Shown here: piece after piece, positions 10,425 to 21,061 of the stretch
How the letters are laid out: each line of letters opens with the position of its first letter
Position numbering within the stretch: position 1 is the stretch's first letter
Source: Chamaecrista fasciculata
Taxonomy: Eukaryota > Streptophyta > Magnoliopsida > Fabales > Fabaceae
DNA length: 64,000 nt
Direction of reading: 5' to 3'
Assembly: GCA_003254925.1 (NCBI GenBank)
Contig: QANZ01031063.1
Location: 53,861-117,860, forward strand
Notes under the pieces: generated by a model
What the model was told of the DNA's origin: nothing
Database searches by the model: none
What the model saw: the letters and a program-made list of their open reading frames with translations, nothing else
Made by a program: the position numbers and the translations under genes

Positions 10425-11882
10425 ATGGGCAGTGAATTCAATCAAAAGCTCCACATCTTCTTCTTCCCCTTCCTTGCTAATGGTCACATCATACCCACAA
10501 TTGATATGGTCAAGCTTTTTGCTTCAAGAGGCGTCATATCCACCATAGTCACAACCCCACAAAACCTTCTTCTTATCTCCAAATCAATACAAACTTCACT
10601 ATCTCTTGGCCATTCCATCAACATCATCACCATCCAATTCCCTTCTCTACAATTTGGCTTACCCCAAGGCTGTGAAAATGCTGATCAAATCCCTTCATTA
10701 TCTCTCTTTCATGCCTTCTTCAAAGCAACCAACATGCTTCAAGAGCCTCTTGAAAAACTCTTACTCCAACACCACCCAAATTGCCTTATTGCTGATTACT
10801 TTTTTCCGTGGGCCATTGATTCTGCAGCCCAATTTGAGATTCCTACCATTATGTTTCATGGATTTGGTTCTTTCTCTCTGTGTGCTGATCAATGTATCAG
10901 ACTATATCACCCTTTCAAGAATGTCTCCTCCGATACAGATCCTTTTGTGATTCCTAATCTACCAGGGAAGGAGATAAAGATGACAAGGATGGTTTTGGCT
11001 GATTACATCAAGGACAATAATGTGGACACTACTGATGAGTTTTCTAAATTAATGAAGGCATCCCAAGAATCTGAGGCGAGATGTTTTGGGGAGGTTGTGA
11101 ATAGCTTCTATGAACTTGATGGAGTGTATGCAGATCATTACAAGAAGGTATTTGGAAGAAAAGCATGGCTTATAGGCCCTGTTTCTTTGTGCAACAAAGA
11201 CATGAATGAGAAAGCAAACAGAGGAAAACAAGCCTCCATTGCTTGAAGTGGCTTGACTCTAAGGAAACCAATTCAGTAGTTTATGTCTGCTTTGGAAGCA
11301 TCTCCAACTTCCCTAAACCTCAACTCAAAGAGATAGCAATGGGTTTGGAAGCTTCAGGCCAAAATTTCATCTGGGTAGTGAGGAAAAGCAAAAAAGAAGA
11401 GGAAGATGAGGAGGATGAATGGCTTCCTGAAGGATTTGAGAAGAGAATGGAAGGAAAGGGATTGATCATAAGAGGGTGGGCACCACAAGTGTTGATTCTT
11501 GAGCACAAAGCTATTGGTGGGTTTGTGACACATTGTGGGTGGAATTCAACGTTGGAAGCAATAAGTGCAGGGGTTCCTATGGTGACATGGCCTGTGTTTT
11601 CTAATCAATTTTACAATGAGAAGTTTGTGACAGAAGTGATTAGAATTGGAGTTGCAGTGGGTGTGAAGAAATATGTGACTGTGTTTGGGGATAACATAGA
11701 TAAGGAAGCCATTGTGAAGACAGTGAAAGAGATTATGGAAGGAGAAGAAGAAGCAGAGGAAATGAGAGAGCGAAGAAACTTGGGAAGATGGCGAGGGAGG
11801 CTGTGGAAGAAGGAGGATCATCTATTCATCTTATTGTGAGTTGGATTCTCTAATTGAAGAGCTTGTGAGGTTTAAGAATTAA
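10425..11882 (+). pseudogene. UGT pseudogene (copy 2), frameshifted
   Basis: Full-length relative of copy 1, starting MGSEFNQKLHIFFFPF, with His21 and Asp124 preserved. A 13-nt deletion at 11241/11242 removes the DEQECL region codons and creates an in-frame TGA at 11244-11246. A second deletion of 4 nt at 11767/11768 and an apparent 8-nt duplication near 11822-11838 shift the frame again. The original stop is the TAA at 11880-11882. The PSPG box is still readable in the 3' part, with Trp at the MVTWP position and Gln last. The TATA core has decayed and an AT microsatellite (about 10329-10347) lies in the promoter. A 273-residue truncated protein lacking the donor domain could be translated, but glycosyltransferase activity is not expected. 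Confidence 0.9.
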
Positions 11883-12851
11883 TCTAAAGATTGTGATTTT
11901 ACGTTGAATATGTTTCTGACAAAGATTCCTTTGTTTTGAATAAGATTACTCAACTTTTGTTTTTTTTTTTTGTTGGATCATTAAGATTACTCTACTACTT
12001 GTAGAAGTGTTTAAGAAGCAATAAAAGTTTTGCTGAATTTCCTCTATATATTATGAATGCATGAACTAATTTTAATCTGAAATGACTGGTTTAAAACACA
12101 CCCAAACACACACACACGCACATACACGTCTCTATATTATATAATTAATAATGAAATTCATTACATTAATGTTCTATATATAGTTATATACAGTATAAAC
12201 ATCCTTACATTTTTCTTGGCTTGTTAAAAATACTTGTTTTCTCTCAAATTTTATATTAATTTTTAATTCTCTTTTAAAGATTTTGTTTATTGTCAATTTT
12301 TCTTTAAAATTTCGTATTTTAATCGAGTTCATTTTTTCTTTCTTAACTTGGTTAAATGAATTAATGACATATTTCACATGACTTATAACATAATGTAAAT
12401 TTGATAAAAAAAATTATTAAGATGAAAACTTTATGTGGAATCTACCATTAATTCATCAGCTGTAGTTAAAGCTAAAGATAAAATCCATCAATATGTAAAA
12501 TTTTTAGGACAAAATCGACAATAAATAATTTTTTTTATAAAAAAAATAAAATTTGATTCTAAATTTAGCCGGATACTTTATCTTTGTATAAAAAGATAAA
12601 ATATATAATTAACTCAAATCTGAAACGTTTGGAGTATTATTGACAAAAAAAAAACGTTGATGATGTAACTGAAAATGACCTCATACGTTAGAGATATCAA
12701 CAATACTTTTGCCATTTAAAAAGTTAGGAATATTTTATGCTTTCAACCTAAAACTCGAGATCTTAAATATGTTTTAGTTATCAATTTATAACTAAACTTA
12801 TATTTAATTAACATTAAATAATTTAGACTTAAAATATAGTTGAAGTAGATT
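11883..12851. other. 3' flank of UGT copy 2, with MITE remnant
   Basis: Bases 11905-12050 are homologous to the 3' flank of copy 1. About 12220-12540 is a degraded member of the 3474-type MITE family. A CA-rich run (about 12101-12126) follows. The segment around 12780-12850 resumes homology with about 6800-6880 downstream of copy 1, supporting block duplication. No gene. Confidence 0.5.
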
Positions 12852-13745
12852 TTTATTTTTTTTTTATGAAAAAGCAAATGCATTCAAGGCCTTTCGCAAG
12901 CAACGACAGAAGCAATACAAGGAGGGAGAAATTCCATCCAGATATTAAACCCTAGGGAGGAAACTGTAAACTTAGCTAAGTTATGAGCAGCAGAGTTACA
13001 CATTTTACTAACCCAAAAGAAAGAAACAGAATGAAAACGGTTACAGAGCCATAAAATGTTCTTAATGACAATGTGGAAAGGAGAAAAGTCAAGTGGAAGA
13101 TCATTGAGATGAGAGGCCACCTTGCTACAATCAGTCTCCACAAAAACCTTATAACAGCCAAATTGAAGAGCCTGCATCACTCCAAACTCCACAGCCAAAG
13201 CTTCTAGCATATCCGTGGAACCAACAACATGTACAGATTTGGAGGCCGCACCTAACACTTCACCTCTGTGGTCCCTAATAACACAACTCAACCCACATAT
13301 TGACTCGGAAATAGCAGCATCAACATTAATCTTAAAACAACCAAAGGGGGGAGGAGCCCATTGACTAGATTCAGGACTATTAGACGAAATGCCACTAGGA
13401 TTGGGTAGACTAGAGATCTCAGATAAAAGGCCTCTAGTTTTTTCCCACAACTGAGCACCATCCACCACTGGAGAGTTCGGCTTTGATAACTTCAAATTTC
13501 TCCTCTCCCACACCTTATAGACTGCCACAACAAATTTGAAAATATCACTGATCCCACTGAGTCACAGCACACGAGAACCATTCAAGAAAAGAAATGTGAC
13601 AGTCAAATTCATAAATAAACTGCAATTGAGCGTTTTCCCAAAAGGAAACCAACCAAGGGCAAGAAATCAGCGCATGAAAAATGTCCTCATCCTCCACATT
13701 ACAAACTGGGTACCTCTCGTCAACATCCATGCCTCTACTATTGGA
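12852..13745 (-). mobile_element. 5'-truncated LINE (L1-type) 3' end with RNase H domain
   Basis: On the minus strand, a zf-RVT-like segment (13730-13545, with HALISCPWLVSFW) is followed after a frameshift by an RNase H-like domain (13528-12884). The latter shows FKINVDAA, EALAVEFG, VETDC and AAHNLAK, the usual acidic residues and the C-terminal motif of plant LINE RNase H. The low-coordinate end is a T-run (about 12852-12866), i.e. the poly(A) tail of a minus-strand insertion. Perfect 12-bp target duplications ttgaagtagatt lie at 12840-12851 and 13746-13757. This is a dead retrocopy, not a host gene. Confidence 0.85.
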
Positions 13746-13793
13746 TTGAAGTAGATTCTAAATCTTAAATATATTTATCTATTAAAATAAAAG

Positions 13794-14215
13794 GTTAAAG
13801 TGCACTTTTGGTCCCATAACTTTTGCTAAGGTCTCAATTTGCTCCCATAACTTTTTTTTGTTATAGATTTGATCCTATATATCTTTTGCTCAAGTTGCAG
13901 ATTTGGTCCCGTGTTACACTATTGGTCCCATATCTTTAGGTCATGTTGCAGAATTGGTCTCATATATTTTGGTCAGATTGCAGAATTGGTCCTATAATTT
14001 TGGGTCAGATGCAAAATTGGTCCCATATATTTGGATTAGGTGAGATTGACGGTGAAACTTTTTGCAAAAATATAAGACTAATTCTGCAACCTGACCAAAA
14101 GATATGAGACCAAAAGTGATACGGGATCAAATTTACAACTTTTTGTAAAGATATGAGACAAAAAATGAAATAAAAATATTATGAGACCAAATTAAGTTAT
14201 TAAGACATGAGCAAA
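13794..14215. mobile_element. Degraded long-TIR element (ggtccca family)
   Basis: Starts ggttaaagtgcacttttggt, the terminus seen in several elements here. It runs through ggtccca arms to a centre near 14045 (gacggtgaaac), then the complementary tgggacc-type arm. The outer right terminus is not found, so the element is incomplete. It lies between the LINE and the promoter of UGT copy 3. Confidence 0.5.
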
Positions 14216-14473
14216 AGTTTTGCTATTCCAAAAGTTTTGAGAAAAACGGTTAGCATCAAGAAAATAAAAACCCTCGTATATTTAATTATATATTAAAAAA
14301 CATTCAAAGAAATATTTTTATCTTTGAAAATAGAACAAAAAAAAAATCCACCCATTTTATTCCGTTACAAGGCAGGAATCTCTTCTCGAGCAAAGCAAAA
14401 GCCAAAAGCCAAAATTTTCTTATTATAATATATTTATTTGTCTGCATCACTTTATCACACTTCAAATATCTTT

Positions 14474-15358
14474 GGCTTAAGTGCACTTTTGGTTCTATAA
14501 CTATGACAAAGGTTTCATTTTGGTTCCATAACTTTTTTTGTTGCAATTTTGGTCCCATAACTACGAAAAAGGTTTCATTTTGGTCCCATAACTTTTTTTG
14601 TTGCAATTTTGGTCCATAACCATGACAAAGGTTTCATTTTGGTCTCATAACTTTTTTTGTTGCAATTTTGGTCTCATAACTTCTCAAAAGGTTCCACCGT
14701 TAGTCCCTTGGTGAATTCCATCCATATTTAGCCGTTAAGTATGACGTGGCATAGTGACTAGGATCATGATGTGGCAAAATAAGATGAAATTGACTGAAAT
14801 AGGATCTATATGCAACATATTAAAACTTATCTATACCCAACCACCATATATACAAAGAGTGGTACTGACAGGGACCAATCTGGTGGGGAAGAAGAGACTT
14901 CAAGCATAAGGCACCGACGAAGTCGATAGGATCCTCAGCGACAGTCGAACGACCAAAGTGGCGGCGACGACAAATCAAGCAGAACGAGGAAGAGGAAGTC
15001 CCGTTGGGTTGACGAGGAAGAGGAAGTACCACTCTTTGTATATATTGTGGTTGGGTATAGATAAGTTTTAATATGTTGCATATAGATCCTATTTCAGTCC
15101 ATTTCATCTTATTTTGCCACATCATGATCCTAGTCACTATGTCATGTCATACTTAACGGTTAAATATGGATGGAATTCACCAATGGACTAACGGTGGAAC
15201 CTTTTGAGAAGTTATGGGACCAAAATTGCAACAAAAAAAGTTATGGGACCAAAATGAAACCTTTGTCATAGTTATGGGACTAAAATTGCAACAAAAAAAA
15301 TTATGGGACCAAAATGAAACCTTTGTCATAGTTATGGGACCAAAAGTGCACTTAAGCC
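14474..15358. mobile_element. Mutator-like element with about 340-400-bp TIRs and a GC-rich centre
   Basis: Termini ggcttaagtgcacttttgg and ccaaaagtgcacttaagcc are perfect at the ends. The arms remain complementary inward to about 14870 and 15025, including a shared ctatacccaaccac segment. The flanking 9-mers aatatcttt (14465-14473) and aatatcttc (15359-15367) match at 8 of 9. The unpaired centre (about 14872-15025) is markedly GC-richer than its surroundings and may be captured DNA. The paralogous promoter at about 7665-7690 has no such insert, so it arrived after the block duplication. Its right end is 61 bp from the start codon of UGT copy 3. Confidence 0.8.
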
Positions 15359-15419
15359 AATATCTTCTTCCTTCCTCTTTTTTCACTGTTTCTCCAAAAC
15401 CCTTTCTTTCTCTGCAAAC

Positions 15420-16874
15420 ATGGCCACACAAAATCACAATCTCCACATATTCTTCTTCCCCTTCCTCTCTCGTGGCCACATCATACCCACAGTCGATATG
15501 GCCAAAATCTTCGCTTCAAGAGGCATTAGAGTCACCATTGTCACTACCCCTCTCAACCTTCCTCCAATTTCCAAATCAATACAATCTTCAATATCTCTTG
15601 GCCACTTCATCAATCTCATCACCATCCAATTTCCCTCTCTGCAAGTGGGATTACCTCATGGCTGTGAAAATGCTGATGAAATCTCTTCACCATCTCTTTT
15701 TCTTCCTTTCTTTAAGGCAAGCACATTGCTTCAAGAGCCTCTAGAAAAGCTCTTACTTCAACATCAACCACATTGCCTTATTGCTGATTCTTTCTTTCCA
15801 TGGGCTAATGATTCTGCAGCCAAATTTGGGATTCCTAGGATAGTGTTTCATGGGACTGGTTCTTTTGCTTTATGTGCTTCTCAATGTGTGGAACTCTACC
15901 AACCTTACAAGAATGTTTTGTCTGATTCAGATCCCTTCCTGATTCCTAATCTACCAGGAAAAGAGATTAAGATGACAAGGATGGTTTTGCCTGGCTTCAT
16001 CATGAATAATGTGGACAATGAGTTAACGAGAATATTGAAGGCTGCTAAGGAATCTGAAGTGACAAGCTTTGGGGTGGTTGTGAATAGCTTCTACGAGCTT
16101 GATGGGGTGTATGCAGATCACTATCGGAATGTACTCGGAAGAAAGTCATGGCTTATAGGTCCTGTTTCTTTATGCAACAGAGAAGTTCAAGAAAAAGCAA
16201 ACAGAGGAAAACAAGCCTCCATTGATGAACAAGAGTGCTTGAAATGGCTTGATTCTAAGAAACCCAATTCTGTAATTTATATCTGTTTCGGAAGCAAATC
16301 AGACTTCCCGGACTCTCAGCTTAAAGAATTAGCAATGAGTTTGGAAGCTTCAGGACAAAATTTCATCTGGGTAGTGAAGAAAATCAAGAAAGAAGAAGAA
16401 GAAGATGAAGAGGAAGAATGGCTTCCAGAAGGATTTGAGAAAAGAATGGAAGGAAAGGGGTTAATAATAAGAGGGTGGGCACCCCAAGTTTTGATTCTTG
16501 ATCATGAAGCCATTGGTGGGTTTGTAACACATTGTGGGTGGAATTCAACAATGGAAGCAGTGAGTGCAGGAGTGCCTATGGTGACGTGGCCTGTGTCTGC
16601 TGAGCAATTTTATAATGAGAAGTTTGTGACAGAAGTGGTTAGAATTGGAGTTGGAGTGGGTGTGAAGAAATATGCAGTTATGGTGGGAGATAGGATAGAG
16701 AAAGATGCGATTTTGAAGGCAGTGAAGGAGATAATGGAAGGAGAAGAAGCAGAGGAAATGAGAAACAGAGCAAAGAAACTTGGAAAGATGGCAAGAGAGG
16801 CTGTGAAAGAAGGAGGATCGTCTTACAATGATCTGAATTCTCTAATAGAAGAGCTTATGGGGTTTTTGAATTGA
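15420..16874 (+). CDS. UDP-glycosyltransferase, group D / UGT73-like (copy 3)
   Basis: Intact, intronless, 484 residues. The catalytic dyad His20 (FFPFLSRGH) and Asp123 (CLIADSFFPW) is present. The PSPG box is at 353-396 with HCGWNS and terminal Gln396, so UDP-glucose is the likely donor. An acidic run (EEEEDEEEE, residues 325-333) marks the surface loop that varies in length between paralogs. The ATG at 15420 is used rather than upstream in-frame or overlapping starts, because everything upstream to 14474 is transposon. The MULE insertion therefore lies in the leader or core promoter, which may alter expression. The closest relative in the window is the stub at 7786, its counterpart in the duplicated block. 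Confidence 0.95.
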   Translation: MATQNHNLHIFFFPFLSRGHIIPTVDMAKIFASRGIRVTIVTTPLNLPPISKSIQSSISLGHFINLITIQFPSLQVGLPHGCENADEISSPSLFLPFFKASTLLQEPLEKLLLQHQPHCLIADSFFPWANDSAAKFGIPRIVFHGTGSFALCASQCVELYQPYKNVLSDSDPFLIPNLPGKEIKMTRMVLPGFIMNNVDNELTRILKAAKESEVTSFGVVVNSFYELDGVYADHYRNVLGRKSWLIGPVSLCNREVQEKANRGKQASIDEQECLKWLDSKKPNSVIYICFGSKSDFPDSQLKELAMSLEASGQNFIWVVKKIKKEEEEDEEEEWLPEGFEKRMEGKGLIIRGWAPQVLILDHEAIGGFVTHCGWNSTMEAVSAGVPMVTWPVSAEQFYNEKFVTEVVRIGVGVGVKKYAVMVGDRIEKDAILKAVKEIMEGEEAEEMRNRAKKLGKMAREAVKEGGSSYNDLNSLIEELMGFLN

Positions 16875-17000
16875 ACAAAAGACTGATTTTTCACTTTTAA
16901 CACTCATGTAAAACTCAGCCATAATAGAAGCATTACAAGGGATGGGATGTGTCATGTGATTCAGTGATTATCTTATGTGTGTACATGATTATATTGTTTA

Positions 17001-17045
<45 letters not shown>

Positions 17046-17533
17046 ATATATATATTATCAACAATTACTCTGTTCTAAAAAAAAAATCTATAATTAATTA
17101 AATTTATTTTGACCAAAATGAAAATAAATATTTTCCGGGAGGAGGAAAAAAGATTTTCAAGAACGCTTACTTTCTTAAAGTAAAAACTCAAAACAGAGAG
17201 GCAAAAATCTTAATCTTAATATATTACAAACAAATGATGATGGACTCGAGTGTAGAGCAAAATAGGGATCAAAAGTAATATAATGGCTACAATCCTTAAT
17301 TTTAAATTTAATATTAAAAAAAATTCAGTAAGAAAAACAAAGTTATAATAGACAAAAAAATTTTGGATAATCAAGTTTCGATTTGATCTTTTAAGTTAAT
17401 CCCTTAATTTCCAGAAATCAATAATAAAAAATACCTAATTATTCCTAATATTACTAATTCAATTATAATAGACATTCAAAAATTACTTTACAAAGTATAA
17501 AAATGTGTCCCTCTACCAAAGTTAAGATATATA
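16875..17533. repeat. 3' flank with TC microsatellite
   Basis: A (TC)n run of about 40 bp lies at 17003-17043, followed by a short AT run. The rest, to 17533, is AT-rich without a gene. Confidence 0.7.
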
Positions 17534-17660
17534 GAGGTCAAAACCTCATTTTGGTTCCTAATGTTTACCATAAACTTCAATTTGATCCCTAATGTTTTTT
17601 TCTATTTTGTTTTGGCCTTTAATGTTTCCCAAAAGTTTTGTTTTGATTTCTAACTACTAA

Positions 17661-18157
17661 GGGTCCGTTTGGTAGCAAAAATATGAGGGAAAGGAAAGTG
17701 TTTTACAATGTAAAATGATGAGGGAAAGGAAAGTAGTTGAGGGAATGTAAAGTAGGTAAAGATTTTAAAGTGTTTGGTATAAAAAGGTATGGGAGGAAAA
17801 GTAAAATAGATATAGAAAAAAAATGACAAAAATGCCCTTCCCACAATTACCACAAGGCCACCGCTGCCGCTGTCCACGGCCATCGTCGCTGTCGTCCGCC
17901 GTCGGCCCAGTTTCATCAAAGAGGAAGAAGATGGGATGGGAGTGAGAGGGGCAAATTAGGAATTCTACCATAATTCCCTAAGTAAACTTGGATTACATCA
18001 AAAATGTGAAGTAAAGAAAAATGACCTATGTAATGTAAATGACTTTACATTGTAATCCACTTTACATAGCTCAAATTGTCATACCAAACACCTGAAAGTA
18101 TTGGAATGCGGGCCCTATTACATTGTTAACCTCAATTCCTTCCTACCAAACGGACCC
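17661..18157. mobile_element. Harbinger/Tourist-type MITE with TAA target site
   Basis: Termini gggtccgtttggtag and ctaccaaacggaccc are perfect 15-bp inverted repeats, flanked by TAA on both sides (17658-17660 and 18158-18160). The 3-bp TWA site and G-rich terminus fit PIF/Harbinger MITEs. The middle (about 17850-17920) is a GC-rich patch (ccgctgccgctgtcc...), unlike the surroundings. The short ORFs in it are not genes. Confidence 0.8.
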
Positions 18158-18164
18158 TAAATGT

Positions 18165-18302
18165 GGGAAATGGATCCTCTGCATTTTTGTTGTCTATATT
18201 TTATTATTTTGTGGGTCCCACAGTTTCTCTATCTACATCTTCCTATATCTCTCTAAAATGCACAAAAAATGCAGAGAACACAATGCAGAGGATCCAAATC
18301 CC
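18165..18302. mobile_element. 138-bp MITE with ggatcctctgcat termini
   Basis: Left gggaaatggatcctctgcat and right atgcagaggatccaaatccc form a nearly perfect inverted repeat. The direct repeat taaatgt flanks it (18158-18164 and 18303-18309). It is immediately adjacent to the Harbinger-type MITE, which used the TAA of the same flank as target. Confidence 0.7.
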
Positions 18303-19335
18303 TAAATGTGGTTATATTCTATTGTCTCAAGTAGAAATGCAATAAAATCATAGTTATAGACTCTTGACGAGTTCTTTCTTAATTCAATGAGAACCATTGA
18401 CAAATGATGTCAAATCATGTTTGAAATCAGGCCGAAAGTGGATCGCTCATTTAAAAAAAGTTGGTCATAACTCTCTGTTTTTAGTCGGAATGTGATGAAA
18501 TTGGAGGTACATGTTACATGTGCTCTTTCTTTGCTCAATTGGAACCATTAACAAACAAGGTCAAAGAGTATTCCAATAGTTAATATAAGTGTTTTCACCA
18601 AACTCACTTTCCAAATACTATTTGACCTCATTTGCCAACAACTTCAATTGGATAGATAAAAAAACTCATCAAAAGTAATTTCATGAAATGAATAACCACT
18701 TTTGAACCTCATTTCAGGTCTAATTTGACCTCATTTGTTAACGATTCCAAATGAATAGAGAAAGAATACGTTAGGAGTAACTCGTAACTCTGATTTTGTT
18801 GCATTCAAACTTTAAATGAGAGAAATATAAACGTGGTTTTAGCCTAGGGACTCAAATGAGGTTTTAGACTATATTAAATTAATCCTATAAATGTGTGATT
18901 CTTTGGGCTTTTAGAAAAAGAAACAAAAAGAAAAAAGGCTGGGTGGGTAATATGGTAACATCAATCTGCCTTAAGAATCTCATGTCCCACAAAGTCACAA
19001 ACCACTATAAGTCAAAAAAGTAAAAAAAAAAAAAAATCAATCATCGCTTATTTTCTTCTTCATTTATCTACTCATTGCACTACGTAACGACTGCAACCCT
19101 GAATTAGTTTAATGTCAACTTAAACTGATAATATTTTTTTTATGGTTTGAATTTCGATGAATCAAATTGTGGCACGATGAGATGAATTTTTCAATGAGAC
19201 TTCAAATTTGGAATCTTATGTAAGTACTTATATGGGAATTCACTAACAAATAATATTAACTTTTCTCCATCACCATCATCATCATCATCAATTCCTTTAC
19301 TTTCTCCTTCTCTGGAAAACCCAGAAAATCAAGAC

Positions 19336-20793
19336 ATGGCTAGCAAAGATCACCAAAAACTCCACATATTCTTCTTCCCTTTCCTTTCTCATGGCCACAT
19401 CCTACCCCAAGTTGATATGGCCAAGCTTTTCGCTTTAAGAGGCATCAAATCCACCATAGTCACCACCCCACTTAATCTTCCTCTCATTTCAAGATTAATA
19501 CAAACACCAAAATCTCTTGGCCATTCCATTGATGTCAAAACCATCCCTTTCCCTTATATAGAAGCTGGCTTACCACAAGGCTGCGAAATTGATGATTTAC
19601 TTCCTTCACCATCTCTGATTCCCAACTTCGTCAACGCCACCAACATGCTTCAAAAGCCTCTTGATCAACTCTTACTCCAACATCAACCTGATTGCCTTGT
19701 TGCTTGTCATTTCTTTCCTTGGGCCACAGATTCTGCAGCCAAATTCGGGATTCCAAGAATTGTGTTTCATGGGTATGGCTCTTTTGCTTTGTGTGCTATT
19801 GAATCTATGAGACTCTATCAGCCTCACAAGAATGTTCTTTTGTCTGACTCTGATCCTTTTGTGATTCCTAATCTACCCGGAAACGAGATTAAGATAACAA
19901 GGATGGTTTTGGCTCCTTATTTATTATCTGATGAAGAAAATTACTTGTCGAGATTAATAAAAGCTGCTAGGGAATCAGAGTTGAGAAGCTTTGGAGTGGC
20001 TATGAATAGCTTCTATGAACTTGATGGGGTGTATGCAGATCATTACAAGAATGTACTCAGAAGAAAAACATGGCTTATAGGTCCAGTTTCTTTATGCAAC
20101 AGAGATATTCAAGAAAAAGTAAACAGAGGAAAGCAAAATTCCATTGATGAACACGAGTGCTTGAAGTGGCTTGATTCCAAGAAACCCAATTCTGTTATTT
20201 ATGTATGCTTTGGAAGCAGATCAGACTTCCCAGATTCTCATCTCAAAGAGATAGCAATGGGTTTGGAAGCTTCAGGCCAAGATTTCATCTGGGTAGTGAG
20301 GAAAAACAAAAAAGAAGAAGAATTTGAAGAGGAAGAATGGCTTCCACAAGGATTTGAGAAGAGAATGGAAGGAAAGGTGTTAATAATAAGAGGGTGGGCA
20401 CCCCAAGTGTTGATTCTTGATCATGAAGCCATTGGTGGATTTGTGACACATTGTGGATGGAATTCAATATTGGAAGCAATAAGTGCAGGGGTGCCTATGG
20501 TGACATGGCCTGTGGATGCTGAACAGTTTTACAATGAGAAGTTTGTGACACAAGTTTTGAAAATTGGGATTTCCGTGGGTGTTAAGGAATATTCAACGAT
20601 AGTGGAGGAATTCATAGAAAAGGAAGCGATTGTGAAGGCAGTGAAGGAGGTAATGGAAGGAGAAGAAGCAGAGGAAATAAGAAACAGAGCAAGAAAACTT
20701 GGGAAGATGGCGAGATGGGCCGTGGAATTTGGAGGATCATCTTATTGTAACTTAAATTCTCTAATTGAAGATCTTCTTGGATTTTCGAATTGA
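19336..20793 (+). CDS. UDP-glycosyltransferase, group D / UGT73-like (copy 4), catalytic Asp replaced
   Basis: Intact, intronless, 485 residues. His21 is present in FFPFLSHGH and the PSPG box is at 354-397, ending in Gln397. The position that is Asp in every other copy here (CLIADxFFPW) is Cys124 (LVACHFFPW; codon tgt against gat, two base changes). In plant UGTs that Asp pairs with the catalytic His, so acid-base chemistry may be altered or the acceptor range changed. A second difference is Ile in place of Thr at PSPG position 25 (HCGWNSI). The reading frame is otherwise fully open and all structural motifs are conserved, which argues against simple decay. It is the most diverged intact member of the cluster and has its own promoter region, not homologous at a glance to the others. 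Confidence 0.95.
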   Translation: MASKDHQKLHIFFFPFLSHGHILPQVDMAKLFALRGIKSTIVTTPLNLPLISRLIQTPKSLGHSIDVKTIPFPYIEAGLPQGCEIDDLLPSPSLIPNFVNATNMLQKPLDQLLLQHQPDCLVACHFFPWATDSAAKFGIPRIVFHGYGSFALCAIESMRLYQPHKNVLLSDSDPFVIPNLPGNEIKITRMVLAPYLLSDEENYLSRLIKAARESELRSFGVAMNSFYELDGVYADHYKNVLRRKTWLIGPVSLCNRDIQEKVNRGKQNSIDEHECLKWLDSKKPNSVIYVCFGSRSDFPDSHLKEIAMGLEASGQDFIWVVRKNKKEEEFEEEEWLPQGFEKRMEGKVLIIRGWAPQVLILDHEAIGGFVTHCGWNSILEAISAGVPMVTWPVDAEQFYNEKFVTQVLKIGISVGVKEYSTIVEEFIEKEAIVKAVKEVMEGEEAEEIRNRARKLGKMARWAVEFGGSSYCNLNSLIEDLLGFSN

Positions 20794-21061
20794 ATACAAG
20801 ATTGTTGTTTTTACTATTTTGGTCAATACGCTTCTTACAATGGTGGTGGTGGTTTGCTATTTCATTAGATGCATCCATCCCTAAACCAAACGAAAGGTGC
20901 CTTTGTAACTAAACATTGCAGTCAATTTTAGAGTTCATGAAGTACACTATTGTTACGTGATTTAAAATTTAAATTAGTCAAATAACTACAAATTCGGAGA
21001 AAGATTCAAATAGCAAGATGAAATCAAAAGGGAGAACAATAAAGGATCATTTTTCATTCAT

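Larger units (their letters stand above)
17534..18872. mobile_element. Outer inverted-repeat element hosting two MITEs
   Basis: The left arm (agaggtcaaaacctcatttt, from 17534) and right arm (aaatgaggttttagacta, to about 18872) are inverted. The interior after 18360 contains words shared with elements at 36985-37498, 44541-45382 and 58642-59184 (for example gagagaaatat, ggatagag and actcatcaaaag). Two further elements (17661-18157 and 18165-18302) have inserted into it. The target duplication is not clear. Confidence 0.55.

Noticed and set aside
10425..11839. Two separate genes of 273 and 198 residues
   Set aside because: They are the two halves of one UGT split by a 13-nt deletion; the second has no ATG of its own.
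15214..15744. 176-residue ORF overlapping the start of UGT copy 3
   Set aside because: Its first part is the MULE arm and the rest is the UGT read in another frame.
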